Made by a program: the position numbers and the translations under genes. Below, piece by piece: positions 32,913-42,300 of a stretch of 64,000 nucleotides of DNA (position 1 is its first letter; the number at the start of each line of letters is the position of its first letter). The notes under the pieces were generated by a model that saw nothing but the letters and a program-made list of their open reading frames with translations, searched no databases and had not been told where the DNA came from. Where the stretch lies: assembly GCA_900119535.1 (NCBI GenBank), contig FPJT01000002.1:124001-188000 (forward strand). Direction: 5' to 3'. The DNA comes from Ruminococcus sp. XPD3002 (GTDB lineage: Bacteria > Bacillota > Clostridia > Oscillospirales > Ruminococcaceae).

Positions 32913-34928
32913 TTATTCTGTAACAGGTAAGCTTGAAATAACCTTTGCATCAAGTCTCTGGATAGCAAGAGCGTCCATAGGTGAGATACCGTCGCCGCGG
33001 TTGAAAACATCTGCGTTGGACTGTGCCTGCTCGTCCATGTAATACTTTGTAGAGTTTGCACAGTTCTGAAGAATGAGGAGTGCATCTGCAAGTGATACGT
33101 CACCGTCAAGTGTAGCGTCACCGAGAAGTGTCGGCTGTGGAAGCGCAGGTGTTGGCATTACTTCTACTGTAGTTGGCTGTACAACATCTGCTGTAGCTGG
33201 CTCTACTGTAGTAGGTGCAGCAGTTGTAGGTTCAACAGCAGGCTTTGTAGCCTTTACAACGTCCTTGGACTCGCGTCCCTCGATGATAGAGTAGTAAGCA
33301 GGTTTTGCCTTGTACTCGCTGTCGAAGATAAGAGGAAGCTGCTTAGCTCTCCAGCTCTGATCGTCTGTGATTCCCCAGAAGATAACTGCTGAGATGCCGT
33401 CCTTATACTTGTCGATAGCATTGAAGATACCCTTGTAGTAATCAGCCTGGTGATCGAAATACTTGCTTCCGTTCTGCTCAGGAACAGTTACGTCAAGCTC
33501 AGTGATCTGAACATCGAGACCTGTTGCAACATAGTCCTTAAGAGCTGATTCATACATTGAAATTGATGGGAATGCAGACTGCATATTGTCGCGGCAGTCG
33601 AGGTGTGACTGCATACCGATACCGTCGATATTGCCGGCAGCCTTAAGTCTCTCAGCCATTTCGATGATCTGAGTCTTCTTCTGCATATACTCGTTGTAGT
33701 CGTTGTAGTAGAGCTTGCAGCCCTTAGGAGCGTACTTTCTTGCATACTCGAAAGCGTAGTCGATGAATGAGTTGTCACCGAATACAGCTACCCAGTCTGA
33801 AGCTGCGTAGTTGTTGTCAGCACCGCAGTGGCCTGGTTTACGTGGAGTACCGTCCTCGAGCCAAGCCTCGTTAACAACGTCGCAAGCATAGAAGTCAACG
33901 TCAGGATAGAGCTCAGTGAGAGTCTCGAAGTAGTTCTTTATGTAGTTCTCCATACGCTTGAGCATCTTTTCCTTTGAAACGTACTTGCCGTCAGCTTTGT
34001 AGTCTTCCTTGAAGAACCACTCAGGAGTCTGGCTGTGCCATACGAGAGTGTGAACTCTTACAGGGATATTGTTCTTGCGGCAGTAGTTGAGGATAGGCTT
34101 AGCAGCAGAGAATGATACCTGTGGGTTCTCGTCGTCGCCTGTCTCTTCGAGATATTTGAGAGTTGCAGACTGGTTGAGAACGCTGTCAGGCTTCATCTGG
34201 TTACCTACTGTAACGCTGTCGCCGAAGTGCTTTTCAACGAGAGCCATGAAAGGCTTTGAAGAAAGGTTATCGGGAGTAAGAGCAGTACCTACCTTGAAGT
34301 CGCCGCTGAAGTATGAGCTGAAAGGCTTGATATCGTCTTCGATGTCAACGCTTGGAGCTTCCTTTACAGAGAAGTCGTCGATGTAGAGGTCATCTGTACC
34401 GCCTTCAAAGTATACATATACGCCTTCCATTTCCTCAGTGAAGCTTACCTTGACATCCTTTACGGACTGCCAGTCGCTTCCGTTGAGGTTCTGAACGAGG
34501 TTGTTGTAGTGAGTCTCACCGTCAACAGTGTACTGGAAGCTGAAAGTAGCACCTGTATAGTACTTGCCCTTTACGGAAGCGCTGATGAGGTACTCTGTGT
34601 TAGGCTCGAGAACACCGTCAAGACGGAAAGCTGGACCGTTCCATGATTCGGTACGTCCGCTTGCGAGCATAGAGCCCTTTGCGCCCTTGCCCTCTGTTGA
34701 GTCGAGAGACAGCTCTGTAGTATCGTCTCCGCCTCTGTTTGAGAAATACTTAAGGTCGTCTTCGCTGTCGAAGCTGAAGTCGAAAAGTGTGGAACCCTCT
34801 GCTGTTTTAGTGCCTGAAACATCCAGAGTTGCAGGTAACGAAGCTGCATATGCTGCTGAAGCAGCAGTACACATGGTAGCCGCACTGAGAATACCTGCGA
34901 TCAGTGCTTTCACAGTTTTTGTTTTCAT
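32913..34928 (-). CDS. Cellulosomal GH10 xylanase: CBM22-like, GH10, dockerin
   Basis: 671 aa. Signal peptide about 1-30. N-terminal CBM22-like module (about 40-185; YLISASVKGKYYTGATFSFQYT, DDLYIDDFSVKEA). GH10 catalytic domain (about 200-560) with acid/base Glu in DVVNEAWLED (about 353) and nucleophile Glu in VQITELDVTVPE (about 476). Thr/Pro/Val-rich linker, then a dockerin (about 600-671; GDATLDGDVSLADALLILQN, DGISPMDALAIQRLDAK). That dockerin is almost the same as on the GH5 protein. Hydrolyses the xylan backbone. Confidence 0.95.
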   Translation of the reverse strand: MKTKTVKALIAGILSAATMCTAASAAYAASLPATLDVSGTKTAEGSTLFDFSFDSEDDLKYFSNRGGDDTTELSLDSTEGKGAKGSMLASGRTESWNGPAFRLDGVLEPNTEYLISASVKGKYYTGATFSFQYTVDGETHYNNLVQNLNGSDWQSVKDVKVSFTEEMEGVYVYFEGGTDDLYIDDFSVKEAPSVDIEDDIKPFSSYFSGDFKVGTALTPDNLSSKPFMALVEKHFGDSVTVGNQMKPDSVLNQSATLKYLEETGDDENPQVSFSAAKPILNYCRKNNIPVRVHTLVWHSQTPEWFFKEDYKADGKYVSKEKMLKRMENYIKNYFETLTELYPDVDFYACDVVNEAWLEDGTPRKPGHCGADNNYAASDWVAVFGDNSFIDYAFEYARKYAPKGCKLYYNDYNEYMQKKTQIIEMAERLKAAGNIDGIGMQSHLDCRDNMQSAFPSISMYESALKDYVATGLDVQITELDVTVPEQNGSKYFDHQADYYKGIFNAIDKYKDGISAVIFWGITDDQSWRAKQLPLIFDSEYKAKPAYYSIIEGRESKDVVKATKPAVEPTTAAPTTVEPATADVVQPTTVEVMPTPALPQPTLLGDATLDGDVSLADALLILQNCANSTKYYMDEQAQSNADVFNRGDGISPMDALAIQRLDAKVISSLPVTE

Positions 34929-35170
34929 TTGTAATCATCCCTCCGTGGATATATTTATATAGTTATTATACCATATAAAATGTATCTGTTCTACTCATAA
35001 TTTGTGAATTATTTGTAATTTTATCAAGTTAGCAAAAAATGACCTAATCGCAATTAATGATAAATTTGTACGAGTCCTCTCATACTGACGGAAACAGAAT
35101 TTACTTTTGATTTTTATATTAGAATGATAACCGGTGACAGAGAGTAAATAAAACCAAGAATAGGCGGGGT

Positions 35171-35332
35171 GCAGGGAGCCGCTCGCTCCCTGCCGGAGTT
35201 CGGAGGCAGCGCCTCCGGTGGGGTGTGGGGCAAAGCCCCACGATCCGAAAAGCGCTCTGCAATGGGTGAATTCAAAAACAGTCCGGCGGACTGTTTTTGG
35301 AGAGGGAACGCTCTGCAAGAGAGAGCGTTCCC
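35171..35332. repeat. Array of five perfect hairpins
   Basis: Within the 623-bp gap 34929-35551. GCAGGGAGC (35171-35179/35185-35193), CGGAGGC (35201-35207/35211-35217), GTGGGGC (35225-35231/35235-35241), AAAAACAGTCC (35274-35284/35288-35298) and GGGAACGCTCT (35304-35314/35322-35332). Same style as the array at 1459-1615: short loops, back to back, no ORF. Function unknown. Confidence 0.75.
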
Positions 35333-35418
35333 TTCTAACATTTTAAAAATGATTATTCTGAAAACTGAATTCTGACCAAAAGTAAATGATGCTGCGGCCC
35401 TTTCAGACTCTCTTTGTA

Positions 35419-35447
35419 TTGACAATATCTGCATAAAATGGTATAAT
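35419..35447 (+). promoter_or_regulatory. Promoter of proS
   Basis: TTGACA (35419-35424), 17-bp spacer, TATAAT (35442-35447). About 100 nt of leader follow, including ACGTCC/GGACGT and CCGC/GCGG stems, but no T-box consensus is visible. Confidence 0.8.
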
Positions 35448-35551
35448 GATTCTGTTCGTACATTAACGTCCCGAGGTCTTGAAGGATTCGCGGACGTCGG
35501 TATAGATCCCGCTTTTATGCGGACTTAATTAATCTGAAAAGAGGAAGTTTT

Positions 35552-36994
35552 ATGGCAAAGGATAAAAAAATGGTCACAGCGATAACCTCAATGGACGAGG
35601 ATTTCGCTCAGTGGTATACCGATATCTGCAAGAAAGCAGAGCTTATCGAGTATACAAGCGTTAAGGGATGTATGGTCATCCGTCCCTACGGCTATGCTAT
35701 CTGGGAGAACATCCAGAAGATACTTGACGGAATGTTCAAGGCTACAGGACACGAAAACGTATGTATGCCTATGTTCATCCCCGAGAGCCTTCTTCAGAAG
35801 GAAAAGGACCATGTAGAGGGATTTGCTCCCGAAGTTGCATGGGTAACTCACGGCGGAAACGAGAAACTCGAAGAGCGACTTTGTGTACGTCCTACATCCG
35901 AGACACTTTTCTGCGAGCACTATGCTAACATAGTACACTCATACCGTGATCTCCCTAAGCTCTATAACCAGTGGGTAAGCGTAGTACGCTGGGAAAAGAC
36001 AACACGTCCTTTCCTTCGTTCAAGAGAATTCCTCTGGCAGGAAGGCCACACTATCCACGCAACTGCTGAGGAGGCTATTGAGGAAACAGAGCGTATGCTC
36101 AATGTATATGCAGATTTCTGCAAGGACGCTCTTGCTATGCCTGTAGTAAAGGGCAGAAAGACAGAGAGCGACAAGTTTGCAGGCGCTGTTTCAACTTATG
36201 CTATAGAGGCTCTTATGCATGACGGTAAGGCTCTTCAGGCAGGTACTTCGCATTACTTCGGCGACGGCTTTGCAAAGGCTTTCGGCATTGAATATACAGA
36301 CAAGGATAACAAGAGAGTTAATCCTCATCAGACAAGCTGGGGCGTTACAACACGTCTTATCGGTGCAGTCATCATGACTCACGGCGATGATAACGGACTT
36401 GTTCTTCCGCCTGCGGTTGCTCCTACACAGATAGTTATAATCCCTGTTGCTCAGCACAAGGAAGGCGTACTCGAAAAGGCCGGCGAGCTGAGAGACCGTC
36501 TTGCAGCAGCAGGCTACCGCGTAAAGCTTGATGACAGCGAGAACTCACCCGGATGGAAGTTCGCTGAGTATGAGATGAAGGGCGTACCGCTCAGAGTTGA
36601 GATAGGTCCCCGTGATATCGAAGAGGGCAAGTGCGTTATCGCTTCACGCTGGAACGGCGAAAAGTCCGATACAGCTCTTGATGCACTGGAGGAAACCGTT
36701 GCAAAGAAGCTTCAGGAAGCTCACGACGGTATGTATGAAAAGGCTCTTGCAAATCAGAAGAACAGAACCTACGAATGCACTTCTATGGACGAGATAGTGA
36801 AGGCTCTTGAAGAAAAGGGCGACGGCTTTGTCAATGCAATGTGGTGCGGTGAGGAAGCTTGTGAGGACGAGGTAAAGGAAAAGACAGGTGTTGGTTCAAG
36901 ATGTATCCCGTTTGAGCAGAAGAAGCTCTCAGATGTATGTGTTTGCTGCGGAAAGCCTGCAAAGCACATGGTATGCTGGGGCAAGGCTTATTGA
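35552..36994 (+). CDS. proS: Prolyl-tRNA synthetase (short, ProS type)
   Basis: 480 aa, the length of the archaeal/eukaryote-like ProRS without the bacterial editing insertion. Class II motifs are visible: [17 protein letters not shown] (motif 1), [22 protein letters not shown] (motif 2) and a C-terminal [22 protein letters not shown] (motif 3). The anticodon-binding domain follows, with the C-terminal Cys-containing ProRS extension ([19 protein letters not shown]). Monocistronic with its own promoter. Confidence 0.96.
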   Translation: MAKDKKMVTAITSMDEDFAQWYTDICKKAELIEYTSVKGCMVIRPYGYAIWENIQKILDGMFKATGHENVCMPMFIPESLLQKEKDHVEGFAPEVAWVTHGGNEKLEERLCVRPTSETLFCEHYANIVHSYRDLPKLYNQWVSVVRWEKTTRPFLRSREFLWQEGHTIHATAEEAIEETERMLNVYADFCKDALAMPVVKGRKTESDKFAGAVSTYAIEALMHDGKALQAGTSHYFGDGFAKAFGIEYTDKDNKRVNPHQTSWGVTTRLIGAVIMTHGDDNGLVLPPAVAPTQIVIIPVAQHKEGVLEKAGELRDRLAAAGYRVKLDDSENSPGWKFAEYEMKGVPLRVEIGPRDIEEGKCVIASRWNGEKSDTALDALEETVAKKLQEAHDGMYEKALANQKNRTYECTSMDEIVKALEEKGDGFVNAMWCGEEACEDEVKEKTGVGSRCIPFEQKKLSDVCVCCGKPAKHMVCWGKAY

Positions 36995-37111
36995 TGCAGG
37001 GGATGAACGCTTAAAACCCTGATAATATCGAATATCAGCCCCGATGCAGTTTATAACAGCGTCGGGGCATTGATGTAAATATGAAACGGATATGGAAATG
37101 AGGATACTTTA

Positions 37112-38071
37112 ATGGGACGTGCTAAAAAATGGATAATATGGGTAATAGCAATGGTCATGGCAGTATTTATAGCAAATCTGATCGGAACTTTTCTGACGAA
37201 AAAATATGCGGAAATTCTTATTCCTGCGTATAATGGCTATTCGCGTAAAATGGTGTTGCCTCTTCAGTCGGACGGCAGTGAGGAAGCTGAGAAGAAAAAT
37301 CAGGGAATAATAATGGTAAGATCCACACTGAGTGACACGGTTATACAGAACAATAACAATGTCATCTTATCAAGTCTTGTATTTGCTGACTTTCATGTGG
37401 ATCAGTCAATAGTTTTTTTCGGACCTGAGGGAATGAATGAACTCTCTGAAGGTATTTTTGCACCCGTTTATACAGACAATGGACAGTATGTGTATATTAA
37501 GAATATCATCGGAGTTATAAATGTGAAAGATCTGTACGGGCTTGACTGCGGAAAACAGCTTATGAAAGAGCTTGAAAAAAATCGTGAAGCTACAGTTCGT
37601 CTCGACTCATACGCTATTGATAACTATATCATCGAACCTGCTGAGATATCGGTTATCGGCAGCAGCGGAGATGTGATCGCCGCTATTGACTGCCCGTGTT
37701 CGGGTGAAACGGTCAAAGGTGAAAACGTAGTTATATTGAACAGATATAAGGACGAAAACGACTTGGATAGTCTCTATATCAAGCTGAGGACAGCTTCACT
37801 GGGCGAGCGCAGCTCTGATATCAAGGCCAAGAAGCTTGCCGAGGAGATAGACCTTGACAACGGCGACTATGAGCTCAGCAAACAATCTTACGGATTCGCA
37901 AAGTATACACAGCAATACAGTGAAGTGGAAGATGGCAGAGGCGAGGTTCTCATACTTGAATACAGCTATCTTAGGGGCGTTATCGTATATTCCGTTATTT
38001 TCGGTATACTGTTTTCTGTACTGATCCTTGTGATATTCAGAAAAAAGGGATCGGATAACGATCTCTATTGA
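37112..38071 (+). CDS. Two-helix membrane protein of unknown function
   Basis: 319 aa. One transmembrane helix at each end (about 6-28 and 292-312) and a 260-residue domain between them, beta-rich in part (IIMVRSTLSDTVIQNNNNVILSSLVFADF...), presumably extracellular. GAGG before the ATG. No family recognised. Upstream, a hairpin with GCCCCGA arms (37038-37068) may end proS transcription. Confidence 0.6.
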   Translation: MGRAKKWIIWVIAMVMAVFIANLIGTFLTKKYAEILIPAYNGYSRKMVLPLQSDGSEEAEKKNQGIIMVRSTLSDTVIQNNNNVILSSLVFADFHVDQSIVFFGPEGMNELSEGIFAPVYTDNGQYVYIKNIIGVINVKDLYGLDCGKQLMKELEKNREATVRLDSYAIDNYIIEPAEISVIGSSGDVIAAIDCPCSGETVKGENVVILNRYKDENDLDSLYIKLRTASLGERSSDIKAKKLAEEIDLDNGDYELSKQSYGFAKYTQQYSEVEDGRGEVLILEYSYLRGVIVYSVIFGILFSVLILVIFRKKGSDNDLY

Positions 38072-38086
38072 TAAAAGGTGATATTT

Positions 38087-38425
38087 ATGCTTCATAAAAT
38101 GAGACTTAACCCCGAACCATTCGCAATGATAGAAAATGGCAGCAAGACCATTGAGCTTCGGCTGAACGACGAAAAACGCCGCATGGTCAGCATAGGTGAC
38201 ACTATAGAGTTCTCAGAGACCGATGCTCCCGACAGGAAAATACGGGTTGAGGTCACAGCTCTGCACAGCTACAGCAGTTTCCGTGAGCTGTTTGCAGAAC
38301 TGCCAAAGGAAAAATGCGGATTCGGCACAAACGAGACAGTTCCCGATGATTATATGGACAGCTTCTATCCCCGTGAAAAACAGGAAAAATACGGCGCACT
38401 CGGCATCGAGTTCCGTAAGATATGA
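38087..38425 (+). CDS. ASCH-domain protein
   Basis: 112 aa. MRLNPEPFAMIENGSKTIELRLNDEKRRMVSIGDTIEF is the ASCH signature (small RNA-binding beta-barrel fold). Start at 38087 behind AAGGTG. Proposed RNA-related role by fold; no experimental function known to me. Lies close ahead of the SIMPL gene. Confidence 0.82.
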   Translation: MLHKMRLNPEPFAMIENGSKTIELRLNDEKRRMVSIGDTIEFSETDAPDRKIRVEVTALHSYSSFRELFAELPKEKCGFGTNETVPDDYMDSFYPREKQEKYGALGIEFRKI

Positions 38426-38446
38426 TCGGACAATAAGGAGGAAAAA

Positions 38447-39103
38447 ATGAGAACTATCAAAGTTACAGGCAAAGGGAAAATAAAAGTCCGCCCCGATGTT
38501 ACAAGAATAACATTGAACCTTGAAGGAAAATACAAGGATTACAGCGATACTCTTGAACGTTCCTCCGAGGAAACAGAGATACTGAAAAACGTCCTTGAAC
38601 CTTTCGGATTCGGACGCAGCGACCTTAAAACTCTCAGCTTCAATATCGATGCGGAGTATGAAGGCTATCAGGAAGAAGGCGTGTATAAACAGCGTTTTAT
38701 CGGCTACAGATATCGTCACAGCATGAAAGTGGAATTCCTCTCAGATAAAGAACTTCTCGGAAAGATGCTTAAGGCGATAGCCGAATGTTCGCTGCATCCC
38801 GAATTCAGCCTGAGTTATACCGTAAAGGACGCCGAAGCTGTAAAGAATGAGCTTCTTGGAAAAGCTGTAAAGGATTCCGCAGCAAAAGCCGCTGTACTTG
38901 CGGATGCAGCAGGAGTTACACTGGGCGATATACAGAGCATAGACTATTCGTGGAGCGGACTGGAGCTTGAAGTTCGTCCCATGAACCGCGGACTTATGGC
39001 AAATAAGGCAGCTTCGGCTGATGCATATGGCTTTGCTCCCGATGTTGAACCCGACGATATAAGCATAGAGGACAATGTTACCATAACATGGGAGATACGA
39101 TAA
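38447..39103 (+). CDS. SIMPL (DUF541) domain protein
   Basis: 218 aa. The N-terminal VTGKGKIKVRPDVTRITLNLE and the central IGYRYRHSMKVEF match the SIMPL/DUF541 family. No signal peptide is visible, so it appears cytoplasmic, unlike many periplasmic members. AAGGAGG upstream; ends at a strong terminator. Function unknown. Confidence 0.85.
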   Translation: MRTIKVTGKGKIKVRPDVTRITLNLEGKYKDYSDTLERSSEETEILKNVLEPFGFGRSDLKTLSFNIDAEYEGYQEEGVYKQRFIGYRYRHSMKVEFLSDKELLGKMLKAIAECSLHPEFSLSYTVKDAEAVKNELLGKAVKDSAAKAAVLADAAGVTLGDIQSIDYSWSGLELEVRPMNRGLMANKAASADAYGFAPDVEPDDISIEDNVTITWEIR

Positions 39104-39123
39104 AACCTCGCAAATAAATAAAC

Positions 39124-39158
39124 ATCCTGTATAGTCTAAAGTGCGGACTGTACAGGAT
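39124..39158 (+). terminator. Terminator after the SIMPL gene
   Basis: ATCCTGTATAGTC (39124-39136) / GACTGTACAGGAT (39146-39158), one wobble, then TTTTTT. The remaining gap to 39349 is AT-rich and presumably the scaffoldin promoter. Confidence 0.92.
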
Positions 39159-39349
39159 TTTTTCAGCATTATTGGTATTTCTTTGGATTTTAGTCGCTGC
39201 TAACGCCTTTTCATAGGTGTTATTTAACAAAAATATTATCAATCGCAACAAATGTGTTGACAATTAATGTATGTGATAATATAATTATAACCGACAGATA
39301 ATTTTCTGTTATTTTATGCAAATAGTATAATGAGTAAGGAGGTTTTTGA

Positions 39350-42300
39350 GTGAAAAAACAATCTGGAAAGCTTGGAAGACGAGTTCTGTCAGCACTTGCT
39401 GCTTCGGCTATGGTAAGCAGTCAGGTACTTTCAGCTATGCCATTTGGAGCAATAGCTGCGGATGGGGAAGTCTTCCCCGGCGATGTAAAAGAAGACGGCA
39501 AGATCGATGCGCATGATGCGGTTATGATCGAGAACTATGCTACAGGCAAAACATCTTCGATCAAACTTGAAGCCGCAGATGTCAATGCTGACGGTAAGGT
39601 AACTCTCGCTGATGCTGAACTGGTGTATAAGTATTATGCGTATTCATCCACAGGCGGAGCACTGCCAATTAATGAATTCTTGCTGAGTATGGATGATTTC
39701 AAGTGGCAGCACTACCCTGATTCTTCAAACTATGAGATCATTGATGAAGGTATGTCATGGCAGGAGGCTGAGAACTACTGCGAAAGTCAAGGCGGTCATC
39801 TTGTTGTCATTTCCTCAAATGAAGAACAGGCACAGGTAGAGGCTCTTCTGAAAGAAAAGGAGTCTGTAAAAAACACATACTGGATAGGTATGCGCAGAAA
39901 CAGCAGCAATGATTTCGGCTGGGTAACAGGTGAAGAATCAGACTTTGCCAACTGGACTATCGGAACTCCGAACAATTCGGACGGAAGCCAGAATGCTGCG
40001 CTTATTTATGCCACTGCATATCCAAAGTATGAAAGAGAGACAGGCCAATGGGATGACCTGAATGAAAGCGGAGAGTGGGAAAATGACTCTTTCTTCGGAC
40101 TTGAAAATTTTGGCTTCATAATGGAAAAGGACGGTTTGACTCCTGCTGAATACAATCTCTGGAAGGATGAGACGTCGCTTCCGACATCAGGCTACTACAA
40201 ACTTGATTGCGATGTAACTGCAGATTCGCTGGATGTTGCAGGTTACCTTGATATCGACCTTAACGGACATACTGTCAATATACCGAAAATGTCCTGCGGC
40301 AGCAATGAAACGCTCGTTATAAGGGACAGCCAGAATAACAGCGGTACTATCAACAGTACAGCTTCAGGCAATCTTTTATCCATATCAGGAAATCTGAAGG
40401 TATACGGCGGTACTATCAACGGCAATGAAAAAGGAAACGATTCTGCTACAATAAAACTGAATGGCAGCAGTAACTTCGATATGTACGGCGGTATCGTAAA
40501 TGCAAGCTACAGCAATGTACTTTCTCTCAGCAACAGCGGTACTGTAAATCTTATTGGCGGAAAACTCTGTGCAGAAAGCAAGAGAACGAACAGTGCTTTC
40601 AGTGACACAAGTGCTATATGGTCATGGGGCAGCTTTTCAGGTAAACTTAATATCACAGGCTCTGAGATATATGCAAATATCGGCCCGGGTATCCACGGCG
40701 AGTCTTCTAATTGCGAAATCAATATCTCGGGCGGTAAAATAAAGAGCGATGAAAGCTATGGCCTTTATTTCAAATCAAAACCCGTGATAAATCTCAGCAA
40801 GTCCATTGATATAAACGGCCCTATGGGCGGTATTTATATCAACAAGGGACAGAAGATAAACATCACAGGCGGAATATCAAATGCTTCAACAACTGTATAT
40901 GCAGAAGAATCGGGCGTTATCACAAACGGACTTTCCGAATTTGTGAATGCAAATTATGCTGCATCTTATGTAGGCAATGCAGGCGTTAACGGTAAGATGT
41001 CCGTTGTGGACGGCGAGCTCTATTTCACAGTAAATGAAGAGCCGGCAGCAACAACAACTGTTGCTGAAACCACTGTTCCTGCAACTACAACAACTCCGGT
41101 ATCGGCAGGTCCTGCTGCAGGAAAGCAATATGATACAAAGGGCCTTGATCCGAATGATTCACCTGTAAAGCCGATCATTTCACTCAGCAGACTGTCTGTT
41201 CCGATCAGTCAGATACAAAACGATCAGACAATAGAGCTTACAGTTTCAGGTGCTGATGAAAAGTATTCACCTACAGGTTTCCACATCCAGTTCGATGAAA
41301 GACTTCAGCTCATTAAGACCGATAGGGGCTATTATGCTGAACTCGGTAAAGCAGGTCATGCTCTTTCAAATGAACAGCTTGAAGACGGCAGTAATGGCTT
41401 CTTCGTAGCAACGGCGGCTTCAAGCGATACAGGCAGAGACGGCGTTCTCTGGTCATTCAAGTTCCGTCTTCCTGCTGATGCTCAGGTAGGCGATAAGTTC
41501 CCGATACAGATCACTTACAAAAGCATGCCTTCTGCTGAAGATCTCTTCACAAACAGCATGAAGGATGCAGATGGTGCTCTCATGCAGGCATGGGTATTTA
41601 CTCATGGTATCCAGCAGGGATATATTGAGATCGTAGCTGATGATACTGCTGTTACAACAACATCATCTACATCAACTACAGCTTCTACTACAACAACCAC
41701 AACTACTACAGTAACACGTCCCGATCCTGCAAAGTATCAGATATTCAAATCAGGTCTTACATGGGACGAGGCAGAGACTTACTGCGAAAGCGTAGGCGGT
41801 CACCTTGCTGTTATCACATCTGCTGAGGAGCAGGCTGTTATTGAAGAACTCCTTGCAAACGAGGAAGACGGCAAGAACAGCTACTGGCTCGGTGCTAAGA
41901 GAAATTCAAACGGAACATTTGAATGGGTAACAGGCGAAGAGTGGAGCTATACAAACTGGGCAAGCGGTCAGCCTGACCGCAGAAGTGAAAATGCTCTTAT
42001 GATCTATAATGCACAGAATCCGCGTGTAGGTTATACATGCAGAAACAAGTGGAACGATCTTAAGGACGATGGAACATGCGGCAGTGAAGCATTCTTCGGC
42101 AAGTCGAACTTCGGCTTTATCTGCGAGTGGGACGATGCTCACGAAAAGGTATCAGAGCCTGAAGCAGCAACCACTACAACATCCACAACCACAACTACAA
42201 CAACATCAACCACCACCACCACAACAACTACTACTACGACAACCACTACAACAACTACCACAACAACTACTACCACCACAACAACCACAACCAAAAAAGC

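Noticed and set aside
35448..35551. T-box leader in front of proS
   Set aside because: The leader has some stems but I could not find the T-box consensus (AGGGTGG-ACCGCG) or a convincing antiterminator/terminator pair.
41670..41720. Thr-codon repeats considered as CRISPR or tandem repeats (also 42169-42365, 44530-44650)
   Set aside because: These are in-frame Thr/Ser linkers with variable codons and no repeat-spacer regularity.
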